Assembly: GCA_965153455.1 (NCBI GenBank)
Contig: OZ234495.1
Location: forward strand, 1,860,001 to 1,924,000
Direction: 5' to 3'
Source: Sphagnum compactum
Taxonomy: Eukaryota > Bryophyta > Sphagnopsida > Sphagnales
Length of the DNA stretch: 64,000 bases
The notes below the pieces were generated by a model. It did no database searches, was not told the origin of the DNA, and saw only the letters and a program-made list of their open reading frames with translations. This document shows, piece by piece, positions 1 to 11,774 of the stretch. A program made the translations under genes and the position numbers. Within the stretch, counting starts at the first letter, position 1; every line of letters begins with the position of its first letter.

Positions 1-289
1 TGTTTAGTTGTATGTACAATTGAAAAACAAAAAAAAACAAAGAATGTGGGAAAAGTTTTTTTAAATCGCAATTCAATTTGCAATTAATGTGCAACTAAAA
101 AATTTAAGTGATAAGTTTTGTCCTTGAATCTGATCTCACAAACTATATAAAGAAGGTGTCTTTATTATGTGATCACATTGAAATACATGTGTTAATTTGG
201 GTCAATTGGGGATGAGCTCAAAAGTGTTTAACCCTAAAAACAAAACATACAATTAATTATTTTTTTACATGGCTACTCTTTAGTTTATC

Positions 290-475
290 GACCCTTCTAC
301 CTTCTTACCTACTTGCTTACTTAGGTACGTAAGTAGCTAGTCCTACTTTTTGCTTACCTATTTAGGTAGATAAATAGCTAGGTATGTATTGTAAGTAGGT
401 AGGTATAGCCTAGGCATGTAGGTATGTCTTACCTACCTACTTACCTACCTACCTGCCTATGCCTATGTATTGACA
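290..475. repeat. Imperfect TACC/GGTA tract
   Basis: The segment is built mostly from TACCTACC and the complement GGTAGGTA, broken by TTAC, TAGC and GCCTA variants. Both strands alternate along it, so it can fold on itself. The same tetranucleotide recurs at 3095-3190, 39085-39260, 42670-42895, 53360-53530 and 56220-56262. Confidence 0.75.
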
Positions 476-2215
476 TTGAACTTCAATAAAATAAATAATA
501 TTTGGTGGCACTTTAGTTAGTTTTCCTACAAGAGCACATGGATCACATGAGTCTAATATGTCTCTATAATAAATGGTGAAATATCACCCAACAACTTTGA
601 AGTCATAATGTTTTTGGTGGGTATCTTAATAAAGATTATATGAAATAATGAAATTGATGCAAAGTACACTTGACATAATTCCATGATAATGGTGTTGAGT
701 GAAATCATGTTAAAAGGAGCCATTGATAATGTTGTCTAGATAATGCTGTAACAAGTTGCTTACATTGTAAACATTATGCTTAAACAATGCATAGACATTT
801 TTTCACATTGTTTCATTATGCTTTTTGTGTTGGTTTTGAGTTTTAAAAAATGTTGAAAGGTATTTCTGTTTATTGGAATATTTTCAAACTTATTTTGATG
901 CTAGATTATTATATTAGAGAGGTCACAATTTCAACATTAACTTAATTTTAAAAATTTGTATACATGTTAGATATTAAACATTAGCTACCATAACATTGGC
1001 TCTTTTTAGCATGACTTGAAGTTCATTAGTGATATGAACTAGCACCCTAATCTTTTGAAAAGAAAAACCTAACAATAACAGGGTCATTTTCAGTCCATCC
1101 ATTTGATATCCTTTAAGTCGAAGAGGTTTAAACTAGCACAATGTCTAGTTTTTTTAAAATTTAAATGAATCCATAGAGATCCAACCATGCTAGTAGGAGC
1201 TACTAATGCTTCCTAAGTCATGCTATGATAATGTTAAAACGCCATGATTAAAAATATTGAAAAATTGTTTTGCTATGCATTTTAAGCACAAAAACATTGG
1301 TCCCAAGATTTAAAATGTGTTGAAACCTATATATATATTTTATTGGATTACTTTTTGATTTATTTTGATGTTATATTGATAGTAAAGTGATGGGCGTACA
1401 AATATAGCACATAATTTTAACATTATCTTAATTTACATGAGTTTGTAAACACGTTAAAAAAGGATTAATTACGCTCAAGGTGGTCCCTATTAGCATGGTT
1501 GGATCCTTAGTCTTGATTCTGAAAAAAAATTAAGCTTTTGATGGAACCTCCAATCTAATATTGAGATTGATTTTTCAGATTTCTAAAACCTTTGGTTGGA
1601 TGACCTTTTCTTAACAAAAGAAGCTTGGTCCAGTTTAAAATTAGGTCTAGTTCCCTCCCCCTTACACACAACTAAACATAAATTATTTGTGGAATATTAA
1701 TTTGTTCAACTAGTCCCTTAATCCAAGACGGAGATTATATAATATTAATTATCTACAACCAACTACATCTTGCATATGAAGTAGGGTCAATCTTCTACTT
1801 TTTTTTTGGAACAATTATACCTAGAAAACTAGAACTTGTTGAAAATTACCCTTGGGTAAGGTTCTAATTTCACTTAAAAAAAGTTGGTTGCCTGGTCTAG
1901 TTTCAACGATCGTTCTCATAAAATGTTAAACCTTAGAACCTGACATAGAACTTGAACCTAAACCTACCTAATATTGAAAACTTGCTTCCACTGATCAGGA
2001 CTTTCAAGTGCTTTAGTATGAAGTTAACCTATAACAACTAAATAAGAAAAGAAAAAAAAGATTGTTTGGCATAGGTTATCACATAAATGTGGGATATTGT
2101 AATTTTGACATCCAATGACTCATTTTTGCACAGATCGGAAATGAGAGACTTGAAACAATATTTTTCTTATGTTTCTAAGTTTATGCACACCTACATATCC
2201 AATGACTGAAATGTT

Positions 2216-3085
2216 TAAACATATTAATAAAGTTATCCCTAAAGTCACCCTATCTTTGGGCCCTACTTTAACCCTTTAATCCATGCTTCATCCCTAATTT
2301 CAGTTTGGATATGAAGTCAGCAAAACTGGGTACCGTTTCACTAAACAAGGGATAAGTTCAGAAGATTTGCATTTTACTTGGACAACACTTGAGTTATTGA
2401 TGAATACTAGCAGGAGTGAAGGCATAGGTAATGCATATCCAAAACTAGGGGTCGAAGTGCAGTGATGACTACTTTAGGTGACAAAACCAGTTTTGGTCCC
2501 CCTTTTGTTTTCTGTGTACTCGAGTTATCCAGAAAGTCATCCTGTCTTTGGGCCTGCTTCCACCCCCTATCCCCTTTCAGTGGTATCCGCAAAGTAAGGA
2601 ATTTTTAATACATCTCAGTATGAAATGCTGAAACTCAGGATTTAATGCACAAGGTTCGAGAGTAATTATAGTGGTTGCACAGGTAGGAGCAGTGAAAATA
2701 TCTGTAGCAGCAGTGGAGGAGCCCAGAAAAAAGGAAAGATAGGATGAAACTTAGTTTACAACCAAAAATTGCTGGAAAAACTAGTCTAGGTCCCAGTTAT
2801 TTCATTTTGTAAAATTTTCATTCCCATTTATGCATTTGATGCCCTATTATGCTGAAACTGAACATTCTCACTCCCTAATTGCAGGACTTTACCGATAACT
2901 TCCTGACATTTTGATTCCGTCCCCAGTTTGGGCAAAACTTGGGCCTGGTAGCCTCAGTTTGGGGTAGTTTGTGGATAAACTCTGGCCACCATAAACCAGC
3001 GCACCATCCAGTGGATGCCCACTATTACTCAGTTGTGGATGAACCTCATCTGAGTTAATATTTGGTTTCACCTTGGTAACTAATT
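2216..3085. repeat. Dispersed repeat family R1, copy A
   Basis: This stretch resembles 56755-57300, and a shorter piece resembles 20085-20140. A module containing TTTGGGCC(C/T) followed by ACCCC and TATCCC occurs twice inside this copy (about 2218-2280 and 2525-2580) and in inverse orientation near 56845-56905. Another shared block includes the words TTTTGGTCC and CTGTGTACT. The rearranged order suggests an old retroelement or LTR fragment, but no protein domain or terminus was found. Confidence 0.5.
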
Positions 3086-3094
3086 CTGTAAGAA

Positions 3095-3190
3095 ATAGGT
3101 AGATAGGTAGGAAAATAGGTAACTACTAGGTAAGTAGATGGTTTATACATAGGTAAGGGCTGTTTTTACTACTTACTTACTTACTTACTT
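3095..3190. repeat. GGTA/TTAC tract
   Basis: AGGTAGATAGGTAGG-type units are followed by a (TTAC)n run near 3170-3192. It is the same tetranucleotide theme as at 290-475. Confidence 0.6.
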
Positions 3191-3525
3191 ACAATTTAAC
3201 GTCATTAAGTGGGCCAAACAGCGCCCGGGCCAGAAAGCCCAGTGACTGACTGACAACTTGCTTGTGGGTTGTTAGTAGGCAGGTAGTAAAAAAACAGCAA
3301 CTGAGCTAACCACCATGGTTAACTAGGTACCTGGAACCCAACAGGAAACTATTTCCTGACCTCTTACCATTCATCCTTGGTGGTGCGCTGGTGGGTGCTG
3401 GTTCACTGTGGCCACTAACTCTAATGTGTGATTTGAACTATACATGTAACTTTTCAGTTTTTGAAATTTGGATTTGAATTTCTCAGTTGAATGCTTCAAT
3501 TTAAAGGCCAGGTTGATATTTAGTA

Positions 3526-4206
3526 TAGTAAACCCCCTTTATAATCACACCCTTGTTGACCAAATTTTTTGTGACACTAATGAATTGTGATTTAAATGTG
3601 TATAGCCACATTCCATATAAACTCTTACAAGATTGTGACTATAAGAAAAAAACACTTTGTAAAATAATTTTTTGAAACTAGAATAAAGGTGCCAATTTTT
3701 TAAAATTTTAATATGGGTTATTTTAAGCTTTACTATGCATTAATAGACTTGAAGAAAGCTATGTTTTCTGTCTATTTAAATCTGACAATTTACATTGAGT
3801 TTGAGCTCCTTAACTATTAGCTTGTGTATTTTGTCAACTAGATTTTTTTAATCAAAATTTTCTGCTTTCTTCACAAGTTCACATACCTTTGTTTGTCTAC
3901 ATTAAAAAGTTGTTTTTTCTTTTATCTTCAACTGGATTCATTGTTGTTAGTTTGCATAATTTGAACACAAAACAACACTAACATTGCCAAAGGGAATTAC
4001 AATTTACAAAACCCTACTACTTGTCCTAGGTTTCTCCATTATAGTCATATTACAAAAAAAGCTTTGCAAATATTTTGTGCTACTAATGAGTGTGAGAATG
4101 ATTCTAAAACATGGTGTTTCTTACTAAAATGGATGGTCACCGAAAAACTGTGTGATGCGAACAAGAATGTGACTAAAATGGGCGTGATTATAAAGAGGGT
4201 TTACTG
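3526..4206. mobile_element. Non-autonomous pogo/mariner-like element (MITE), 681 bp
   Basis: The left end reads TAGTAAACCCCCTTTATAAT and the right end, on the opposite strand, CAGTAAACCCTCTTTATAAT. The inverted similarity continues into ATCACACCC/ATCACGCCC, giving terminal repeats of about 32 bp. A TA dinucleotide flanks both ends (3524-3525 and 4207-4208), the target duplication expected of the Tc1/mariner/pogo superfamily. No transposase is encoded, so the copy depends on an element elsewhere. An open frame crossing its right end (4064-4327) begins at TTG and is not a gene. Confidence 0.75.
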
Positions 4207-6169
4207 TATTAGTTCGTCGCCTACAAAGACTGGCAATGCGACCCTTCAAATTTATAACCATAATTATGGCCTGATAGAGACAGTGTCCAAAAAGAATCCT
4301 CTATTTGAGAGGGATGCTGAGAAGTAACTGCAGCTAATGTTCTACTGTTGTTGTTGTCACAGAATGTTCGGTGATCTTTACATTCAGCAATTCAACTTGC
4401 ATGTACATTGTGTACTCGGTATGAACTATGAACCTGCTTCTAGCATAACCATCCTAGGACTCAGCTGGGGGGGTCAAAAAGCCCAGCCGATACTTCACAT
4501 ACAAATTGAAGGTCCTTTACCACAACCTTTGACTTGCTGTGAGGCACCCTGTGCCAAAGATTACTTCCCTAACCATGTATCAGTTGATCCAGACCAGTGT
4601 TTTTTTTGGTGGCAATTTTTCACATCTTGGTGAAATAAAAAACCTAGGAAGTTTCTGTTTCAGATTCCCTGTTTTTTAAAAAAAATTTGCAAAAAAATCA
4701 AGAAATAAGTGTTTCTGAAGAAGAAATTGCTGCTTTTTCAACACAACTTTTAATTTTGGGGTGTTTCATCACTGTCCTACAGTTTAGACAATTTTCTAAA
4801 AACAAGTCACTAGTAAATGCTAAATCTTCTTGGAGATTCTCACCAATTGATATTAGTGCAGAAAACTGAAAACATTTCCTCATCTAAACTCTTGTAATAT
4901 AGATCAGAGATGTTATTTGTGGTATCAAGTGGAATTATCCATATCCATAAACTAAGCAAAAGAGGAATTTTTACATTGTCTATAGCTGTTGAAAGACAAG
5001 CTGCATAAGTTCACAGTTCAATTCACCTGTGTGGAAGGGTGACATAAAGATGTAGCCTAACCTTTGTATCTAGCTACTGCACAGTGCATATTGCATAAGT
5101 TGGTGAGCAGAAGATGCAGTGGGTTGAGACTGGAGGATACTTCTGTACTTGGACCATGTAGGCTAACTTGGTTGGAATAATTTTCATAAGAATGTGTCTA
5201 TAGCAAAGATAGAACCGGAACGCCCGCTGGCCACAGCCTGCCATCCTTCCTTAGAAAAGCCTGTTTTACTGACTTTGTCTTTCCATGTGCACTTTGGAAT
5301 CCACCTGCTACTGAGTGTTAACCTAGGCATTCTTTAATGTAACAGGGGTATATTCGGCAAAATAACAATGGTATAGTGTGCATGGGTCTTGAAGGAGTAC
5401 TCTCCTGGAGAGAATGCAATTTGTTTGCTGAATTCTGAACCACCACTGGTTGTTGTTTTCAGACATGATGTTTTGATGTCTCCCCACCAGCTCAAGAGTT
5501 TTCAGTTTCTCAGGTATGTTTACAGTACGCAAAACTAGAGGGCAAAGGGGATGGCAGAGATGATCTAAGGTTGACAGGCCCATAATTGTGCAAAAACAGA
5601 AAAATCAAAATGAATCATCTGAAATGGCAAGTGAAATAGTGTACACAGAGGCATACTAGAACAAAGGTAGCACTTCACTTTACAGGTTTAGTTTCCATTT
5701 GAAACAGAACCAAGCCAGAAAAGGGCTCAAACTGGCGCCCTAGGGCCCATTACTACACGTAACCCCACGTCATATCTGCTGGCCTCATCCAATGGTTGGG
5801 ATGCTGGAACTGGCCTGGACTTTGTACAGTGTACTATCAAGTCCATGGACCCTTCCAAGGACTGACTGGTCAAGGGTGCAGGTTATGGACTAGGTAACCA
5901 GCAAGAGGACACTGGTTACCAGACATAACCTTCTCTCTAGAGGTTTGAAACCAACTCAATTACCCTTGTTTTGGTGGATGAAATGTTTCAAAATCTTCTT
6001 GTAGATGGACGAAAAAACATATAACCCTCCTCTCCATGGTAAAAAAATCCATAACCATTATCTCTGGATGATGTATGCAAGAAACAAAGAAGAGGGAGAG
6101 TTCATGCATCTTGAGAAATGAGGGGAGGGGCAGTCAGAAGCTTAAAACCTCTGAACAGGAGGTAATCTG

Positions 6170-6370
6170 TAAGGTAAAGCTCCAGGCTCGGGGCTAAGAC
6201 AAGGTGGTCGTTGAGTCCAATCTCACATTTTGGGAAATGGCCTTCACATGTGATCTTTAACCATCGGAATGCACTGGGAAAATGTTATCACAAACCTAAA
6301 CATACATAGACCACAAGGCTAAAGAAGGGAGGGTTCTTACATCTATTCCTTAAAAGTGAGAAATCTTATA
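6170..6370 (+). repeat. Dispersed repeat family R2, copy 1
   Basis: The tail of this stretch (words ACATAGA, CCACAAGGCTA, GGGTTCTTACATCTA) matches the tail of 18490-18860 in order and spacing, and part of 13515-13740 matches 18600-18665 on the opposite strand. No coding capacity or terminus was seen; it could be part of an old LTR. Confidence 0.45.
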
Positions 6371-6384
6371 TTGTTGTGCTTGTA

Positions 6385-7050
6385 AATGATTTAAGACTTT
6401 ACATTCCGTGTAAGTGTAAATTCTACAATGAAATTTATTTACATTCTGTGTAAGTGTTTAATATTCATCTATGTTTAAGTGTAAAATGGTGTAAATTTAT
6501 TTTATGTTGTGTAAAACAATGTAAGTGTAAAAAATATATAGTTATATGATTTTACACAACTATATGTAGAAAAATTAATATGAATTACAACAAGTACAAT
6601 AAGTACTTAAGCTCTTGTAAAAGCTCCAATAAGTAGTACTAAATAATAAAAGTTGCAATGGTTGGGGCAAAATGTGCATTTAAGATATTTCTTGAAATAA
6701 AATGACCATAGTTCTATATTAATAGACTGCTAATGTTTGGGGATATTAAATATCATGATTGTTTTAAAGGGCCAATTGCAAAAAAATAAAATTGAGCTTT
6801 GGGATGCATTCACAACGAATTGATATGGATTTGCAACAAGATATGGTCATTAAGGGTATATGGGATATACACTTACATGATGCAAAACATTTACACAGTA
6901 AATGTATTTGACAAATATTTATTCTGGCTTTGTGTAAGTGTAAAACTTTTTTTATACAAAACAATAATATATGTGTAAGTGTGAAAAGTTCAGATGTGTA
7001 AATGTAAATGATTTACACTTACACATGATTTACATTCCGTATATATGAGT
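6385..7050. repeat. TGTAAGTGTAAA repeat cluster, inverted at its right end
   Basis: The word TGTAAGTGTAAA or close variants appears at least five times in direct orientation (6410-6540, 6940-6990), and its complement TTTACACTTACACA lies at 7011-7026. TTTACATTCCGT occurs near both ends. This density of a 12-mer with a switch of orientation resembles the subterminal repeats of a class II transposon, but no target duplication or defined terminus was seen. Confidence 0.45.
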
Positions 7051-7092
7051 ATTGACACTTGCACGTCCGACACTAGATCTTATCCTTTCCTT

Positions 7093-7187
7093 TCTAGGGT
7101 GTGGTATACCTCCGAATACACTTAGAGAAATATGTTACCCTTACCTCTCTAGGGTGTGGTACACCTCCAAATACACTTAGGGAATTT
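7093..7187 (+). repeat. Two-unit tandem duplication, 55 bp period
   Basis: Two copies of a 40 bp unit starting TCTAGGGTGTGGTA and ending near ACACTTAG begin at 7093 and 7148, differing at a few bases. Confidence 0.7.
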
Positions 7188-8580
7188 CTCACAGCACTTT
7201 ACATGTTCTTTTTGGTGCACACTCATCATATGTGTACCACCATCAATTTCAGGCTACTCACCAATAGAGCCAAATCTCTACAGTGTACCACACCTTAGCT
7301 ATGGCAAATGCAACAGGTTACAACATTCATGTTTTGGAAAATGTAGGGTAAGGTGGACTACTTGAGCAGCAGTAAGAAATACATACTGTATTGGAATGGT
7401 CAAGCCCCTGCCCATTCTGTTGGGTAATGCACCAGGCAAGTGCATTAGGGTGAACGTGGTAATGGGCACGAGACCATTCCATGACATTAAGGGACCTGTT
7501 GTGGCAGATTCAACAAGTGAACAAAAAATCTCATGTTCAACAGAGATTTTGGTCACTATTTTGAGTGTATGATCATCATCAAAGATTATGTCACATGATG
7601 TGGTCAAGAAAATGGCATAATCTGCCACACCAAACCTTAATGTATTCAACAACAGGCATAATGGACAAACAGAAATGAGCCAATGCCAGTGCTTTCAGAA
7701 AGCGGTCTAATGGTTCTCTCTGTTCAAGCAAATGACCTGAAACTTGACTCCTGTCCCTGGAACTGGTACTGCCTCCTCTAACTAGACAAATCTGACCTTC
7801 GGATTTCTTCTCCATAGGCTATTTAATTGTGTGGTGTGATCTTACCAAGGGTGTTATGCGAGATTCTATGAACATTTCCAGAAGTCTATTGTACAGAATC
7901 CTGAACTCAAATTTACAAATTCTGGATAGGTGCCCAGGTGATAGATGTCAGCTGATTTCAAGCTCATTAAACGGACATGCATGGAATTCAGGAGGGTATT
8001 TTTTTTGCTGTGGATGTCTGGCTTTTGGCGGAACTTCAGTGATTTGAGGATAAAACCGTGTTGGGTGATGATGCAAGAGAAAGACATCTTAATGACAACA
8101 AAATAGGATGATCATGGACAATCCTTTGTTCAACCCCCCTGGGAAATGTGGCAACAGTTTTGCTCCTACTTCGTCAAAGGGGAAAGTCTTGGACTATGAA
8201 AGGACAAATGGTTGAATAATATGTTTTAGGAGATGGAAATAAACTAGTAGAAATATTCAATAATGTGATTTGATGATTAGTTTATTAGTCCATGAATCAT
8301 GATTGGCATCCTGAACTTTAGAACCATGTACTTTCTCATTTGAGAAGTCACTAAGTTTATCATAAATTTTTAGAAAATTATGTGTATGATTTAAGCTTAA
8401 AGAAGGTCTTTCCTCTAAGTGTTTAGGCAATAAATTAGGTCCTTGTTGAAATGGTTGAAGAAACATTTGTGCATGTTGAGTGTTTGTGACTTCAGTTTCA
8501 ATTTTGTGAGCCATATGAGGTCCAGTTGGTGTGTGCGGGGAGTAGCCACATGTCATGTGTGGGTAAATGTCCACCAATGC

Positions 8581-8660
8581 CACTGGCCCCCCCTTTCTTT
8601 TTCCATCCCACCAGCTAGTAGCCTAGTTGATGGGATGGAAAAAGAAAGGGCGGGCCAGTG
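8581..8660. repeat. Near-perfect 30 bp hairpin
   Basis: The left arm 8581-8610 and right arm 8631-8660 are reverse complements over 30 bp with one mismatch, enclosing a 20 nt loop. The arms begin CACTGGCCCC and end CGGGCCAGTG. It may be a tiny foldback element or a small-RNA precursor-like inverted repeat; transcription cannot be judged from sequence. Confidence 0.8.
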
Positions 8661-8961
8661 TTTAAGTTTTCATCCATTTTCATCGTTTTAGGCCTTAGGA
8701 GTTCTTAAATTTTTTCTTAACATTCTTCTACATTGGCCTTGAGAGGTGTTCTCAAGACTAGTAGGAACGGTTTCCATAACCTTGACCTTAGCACACATTT
8801 GCAGTTTGAGTCATTGTGCATTACCTGTTGGTGGGAAACATAGGAAGTCATGGTCCTATGTTGCTGAAATGAAATATCATTCATGATTCTCAAAGCATGT
8901 TTTAAGCTTGATGAAAATGAAAATTGCAGTTAACACTATACATGGTGGAACAAGTATTGAA

Positions 8962-9193
8962 AACTTTATCTCTCATCTTCCATTTAGACCGTCTAAATTA
9001 GGGTTAGTCTAGGCCCTACTTTTTAAAGTGCAGTTGTATCTTTTGCCATCGCCAAGCTTAAAACTAAACCTCGTGCGGCAAGATTTATCTCTGATCTTCA
9101 CTTCAGACTTTCTAAAGCATGAGTCCTAGTCTAGCTTACTTTGAGTGCTATTATTGTATTTAAATTGCATCACCAAGCTTGAAACTAAACCTT
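8962..9193 (+). repeat. Diverged tandem duplication, about 113 bp unit
   Basis: Units at about 8962-9074 and 9081-9193 share TTTATCTCT, ATCTTC, the GTCTAG core, GCCAAGCTT/ACCAAGCTT and AAACTAAACCT in the same order. No coding content. Confidence 0.7.
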
Positions 9194-9199
9194 TCAATT

Positions 9200-10990
9200 A
9201 ATTGATGCGTCCATCAATTAAAACAAGTCACATGTCAGGAGAATGTAGAAACAAATATGAGTTCTACAAATACAATTGACCCCCAGAATCTATGTTTGGG
9301 AAATGCAACTGTTACATATCTATTCTTTTTGACCTTTAAACACAAGCCTTCTAGCCATGACACAACCACACGACTTTGATATTGTAACCCTTCCTTATCT
9401 CTTAACGGGGTGTTCCCATTCTCATTGGTACCAGTTCCAGACATTCCCTAGCTTCCAGACTTTGTGTACTTGGATGAATATTTTATGAGCCCGTGGGCAA
9501 ATGGATACATTATACCTATGATATATTTAGATACTGCTATAATCCTTTCTGGAACCGCATTATCATATGTTTCCTGCAACCCTCACAAGTTCATATAAAC
9601 TTGTAAACATCCTGTAAATGTACAGCTTAATTCCATTTTTGTGTTTGGTAGTCCTCATCGTTTGTGACTTTGGATATCTCTTCAAATTTACATTTTCAAG
9701 TCCTGATATTAAGCTTATTTTTAAGTTTAAATCATAATGTGGAATCTTTACATATCATATGCCATTGATGTTCAGATTGTAAAGAATCCTCTACAATCAC
9801 ATGCTTAGAATATCGGTTTTCCCCAACTGATTAATTATCTATTTGCAAGACTGGACAATGTCTAGTGGGGTCAATCATAAACATTGTCTTGTGCAATTCA
9901 TGTTCAACATTGGTCTTGATTCTCACACAATCTCTGTCTAAAAGGTGTTTAAAATTGTCATGATGCAAAAGTTAAAACTTGGCGTAAACAAGGAAGTTGT
10001 TAAATTATCCACATCATGGGTAGAAGGTAGAAGGATACAGTACTGTGCAAGATATGCTATGGCTTGCTCCCTTTTCTTCTGAAATGAAAATGATACCATA
10101 TTTGTCCATCAATGGCATGCTAGGGCGTATTGAATAATCAATGCATACCATGGAGGAGCGTCCTTTGTCTTGGACTTAATTCTAGGTCCTTAATTAGCCA
10201 GGTGACAAAGTAAATTCTAGCAGCACAATTTACCATATAAGGCTCATTAAGGTGCTTAGCTCACGCATCTTATACTGGTTTAATATGAAGGTGTTAGAAA
10301 TAAATCTTGGGTTAACTCAATCACCTAAGTACAATTTGAAAGTAGTTTAAAGTGTCAAAACTAAATTAGCCTAAAGTGTTTCAGGAAGTTTTGTGCCGAT
10401 TTGATTCATTCACTTTGATTCTAGAGGCCAATATAACCACACAAAGTCTCAAATTATGATAAGCAAGTAAGAATTAATTGTTCTAGTTAAATCACTACAA
10501 GAGAATGTGGTTTTTTTCACACAACAAGTTGTGGCTCATGTGCTCATGACACCTGCGAAGTAAACTTTGTGGTTTCATCCATGCCAATGTACAATATGTG
10601 TTGTTTATTGTGGCATATATTATATATTGAAATGGAAATTTGACAATAGATAATGACACGTATTACATTAGGATGAAACCAATTCTGGACGTCAGAATTT
10701 GAAACTAGTCTAAACTAACGAATTCCCTACCAAAGTCCGACATAGTTTGCAAGTCATGGAATAACTTGTATTGAATATTTGATAATTTTGACAAAGGTGC
10801 CGCTGAGCAGGCAGCGTACTATATAATTCCATGGAGATCTCCAAAGAAACAACATGATGAGATCAACTCAAGATGCTAATTATCACCAGACTTAAGATAA
10901 TTGTACGAGCTGAATTTATATGCAGTTAGTTAATAGCAGTTGCAAGCAAGCAAGCACTTGTAGAGCTCTAGTGGCGGCTAAATTATTTAT
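9200..10990. other. Intergenic, nothing recognised except a possible CACTA end
   Basis: A 69-codon ATG frame at 9235-9444 (minus) has no recognisable domain. At 10493 the word CACTACAAGAGAATG matches the usual start of plant CACTA transposons, but no partner end with a matching 3 bp duplication was found. The last few hundred bases should contain the 3' untranslated region of glutaredoxin 1. Confidence 0.5.
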
Positions 10991-11019
10991 GAAGTACTTA
11001 GTGTGAACAAGACGTTGTT

Positions 11020-11382
11020 CTACAACCACAGAGCTCCCGCTTCCTTGAGTTGAGGAACAAGGGTACCATTGATGTGAGCGGCCATGACACGGTCTAGACC
11101 TCCTAACAGCTTCCCTCCAACAAACACTGTTGGCACCGGCCCCTGCGAGCCGGCCCCTAGCAGCCGAAGCAGCGCCTTCTCTAGATCAGCACCCCCGCTT
11201 TCTTCGTCCAGCTCGTGCACTGTGGGCGCGACACCCAGATCGCACAACAGACGTTTCACCACATGGCACATACAACACCCGCTCTGACTGAACACCACCA
11301 CGGCATTCGCCGCCGCCAGTTTCTGTATTCTATTCATCGCGATTGCCGCTCTCTCCAGTCCTGCTTTCTGATGCTTCTGCAT
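11020..11382 (-). CDS. CC-type glutaredoxin 1 (ROXY-like)
   Basis: A small thiol oxidoreductase of 120 residues, single exon. The thioredoxin-fold core starts near residue 16. The CC-type active site Cys-Cys-Met-Cys is at residues 36-39, preceded by VVFSQSG and followed by HVVKRL. The VPTVFVGG segment (about 83-90) and GGLDRVM (94-100) form the glutathione-binding part. The chain ends in GALWL, the land-plant ROXY C-terminus that, in studied plants, is needed with the nearby Leu motif (LVPQL) for contact with TGA bZIP factors in the nucleus. The frame stays open upstream to 11499, but without an ATG. I chose the ATG at 11382 over the next one at 11337 because the residues just before the latter (ERAAIAM) are conserved in both paralogues. 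Family length is usually 100-150 residues. It stops at TAG. Very likely a real gene; expression is unknown. Confidence 0.95.
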   Translation of the reverse strand: MQKHQKAGLERAAIAMNRIQKLAAANAVVVFSQSGCCMCHVVKRLLCDLGVAPTVHELDEESGGADLEKALLRLLGAGSQGPVPTVFVGGKLLGGLDRVMAAHINGTLVPQLKEAGALWL

Positions 11383-11599
11383 ATCTCTGTGTAATATATT
11401 CTCGACACGAAGAAGAAGAAGCTGGTTGCAGATTTCCGAGAGGAGCTGTAATTTCTTTGCGGGATATCTTATAATTGGCTCAAAGACCGCAAATTGCAAC
11501 TGTTCCGTTCACTACAGCCTTTGACAGACTCCTAGCTGCTTACAAGTTATGAAAGACCCTTAGCTCAACTTTATGTTCTGTTGTTGGCAATTGGAAATT

Positions 11600-11611
11600 T
11601 TACTCTGCCAT
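11600..11611 (-). promoter_or_regulatory. Tiny upstream ORF in the glutaredoxin 1 leader
   Basis: On the minus strand this reads ATG GCA GAG TAA. It is the only ATG I see between the predicted transcription start (about 11735) and the chosen start codon at 11382. A three-codon uORF could damp initiation; whether it is in the mRNA depends on the transcription start. Confidence 0.4.
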
Positions 11612-11763
11612 GTAGCTGCCAACGTATATCGATGTCGAGGTTTGGACCTGCGTCCTGATCAGGAAACTACGATTTTATAAGTACTCCAGAGGATGCAATA
11701 ATTTTAATTGTATCTTGCCTTATTATAGCTACAGTTTTGAAAGAGCTATATAGCTAATATGCA

Positions 11764-11774
11764 CCTTTTATATA
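11764..11774 (-). promoter_or_regulatory. TATA box of glutaredoxin 1
   Basis: The minus strand reads TATATAAAAGG, close to the plant TATA consensus, with no comparable match nearer the gene. It would place the transcription start near 11735 and give a leader of about 350 nt. Confidence 0.5.

Larger units (their letters stand above)
1..3520. other. Gene-free AT-rich stretch with dispersed repeats
   Basis: No open frame here resembles a known protein; the short frames are broken and have ordinary intergenic composition. It holds TACC/GGTA-rich tracts near 290-475 and 3095-3190 and one copy of a dispersed repeat at about 2216-3085, described separately. The rest shows no recognisable structure. 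Confidence 0.6.
4210..8560. other. Gene-free stretch, short broken frames and repeats
   Basis: Several frames of 60-117 codons lie here on both strands, but none has a recognisable domain. The 98-codon frame at 4337-4633 is cysteine- and tryptophan-rich low-complexity translation. Two repeat features are listed separately: a TGTAAGTGTAAA cluster (6385-7050) and a copy of family R2 (about 6170-6370). A 55 bp offset tandem duplication lies at 7093-7187, sharing TCTAGGGTGTGGTA and CCAAATACACTTAG-like words. Confidence 0.55.

Noticed and set aside
290-475. GGTAGG/TACCTACC tracts as telomeric repeats
   Set aside because: Plant telomeres are TTTAGGG or TTAGGG; this tetranucleotide differs, is interrupted and occurs inside transposons.
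7011-7026. CRISPR-like spacing in the TGTAAGTGTAAA cluster
   Set aside because: Spacing is irregular, repeats are short and inverted at one end, and the sequence is eukaryotic.
7299-7815. Minus-strand frames of 117 and 74 codons
   Set aside because: They overlap in different frames and show no known domain; considered repeat-derived.
11084-11287. Plus-strand open frame opposite glutaredoxin 1, with matching ones at 32745-32939 and 61911-62207
   Set aside because: These are antisense shadows of the conserved glutaredoxin codons; their similarity to each other comes from the gene on the other strand.
11383-11499. Upstream extension of glutaredoxin 1 by 39 codons
   Set aside because: It begins at TTG, contains no ATG, and lacks similarity to the paralogues beyond the segment already included.
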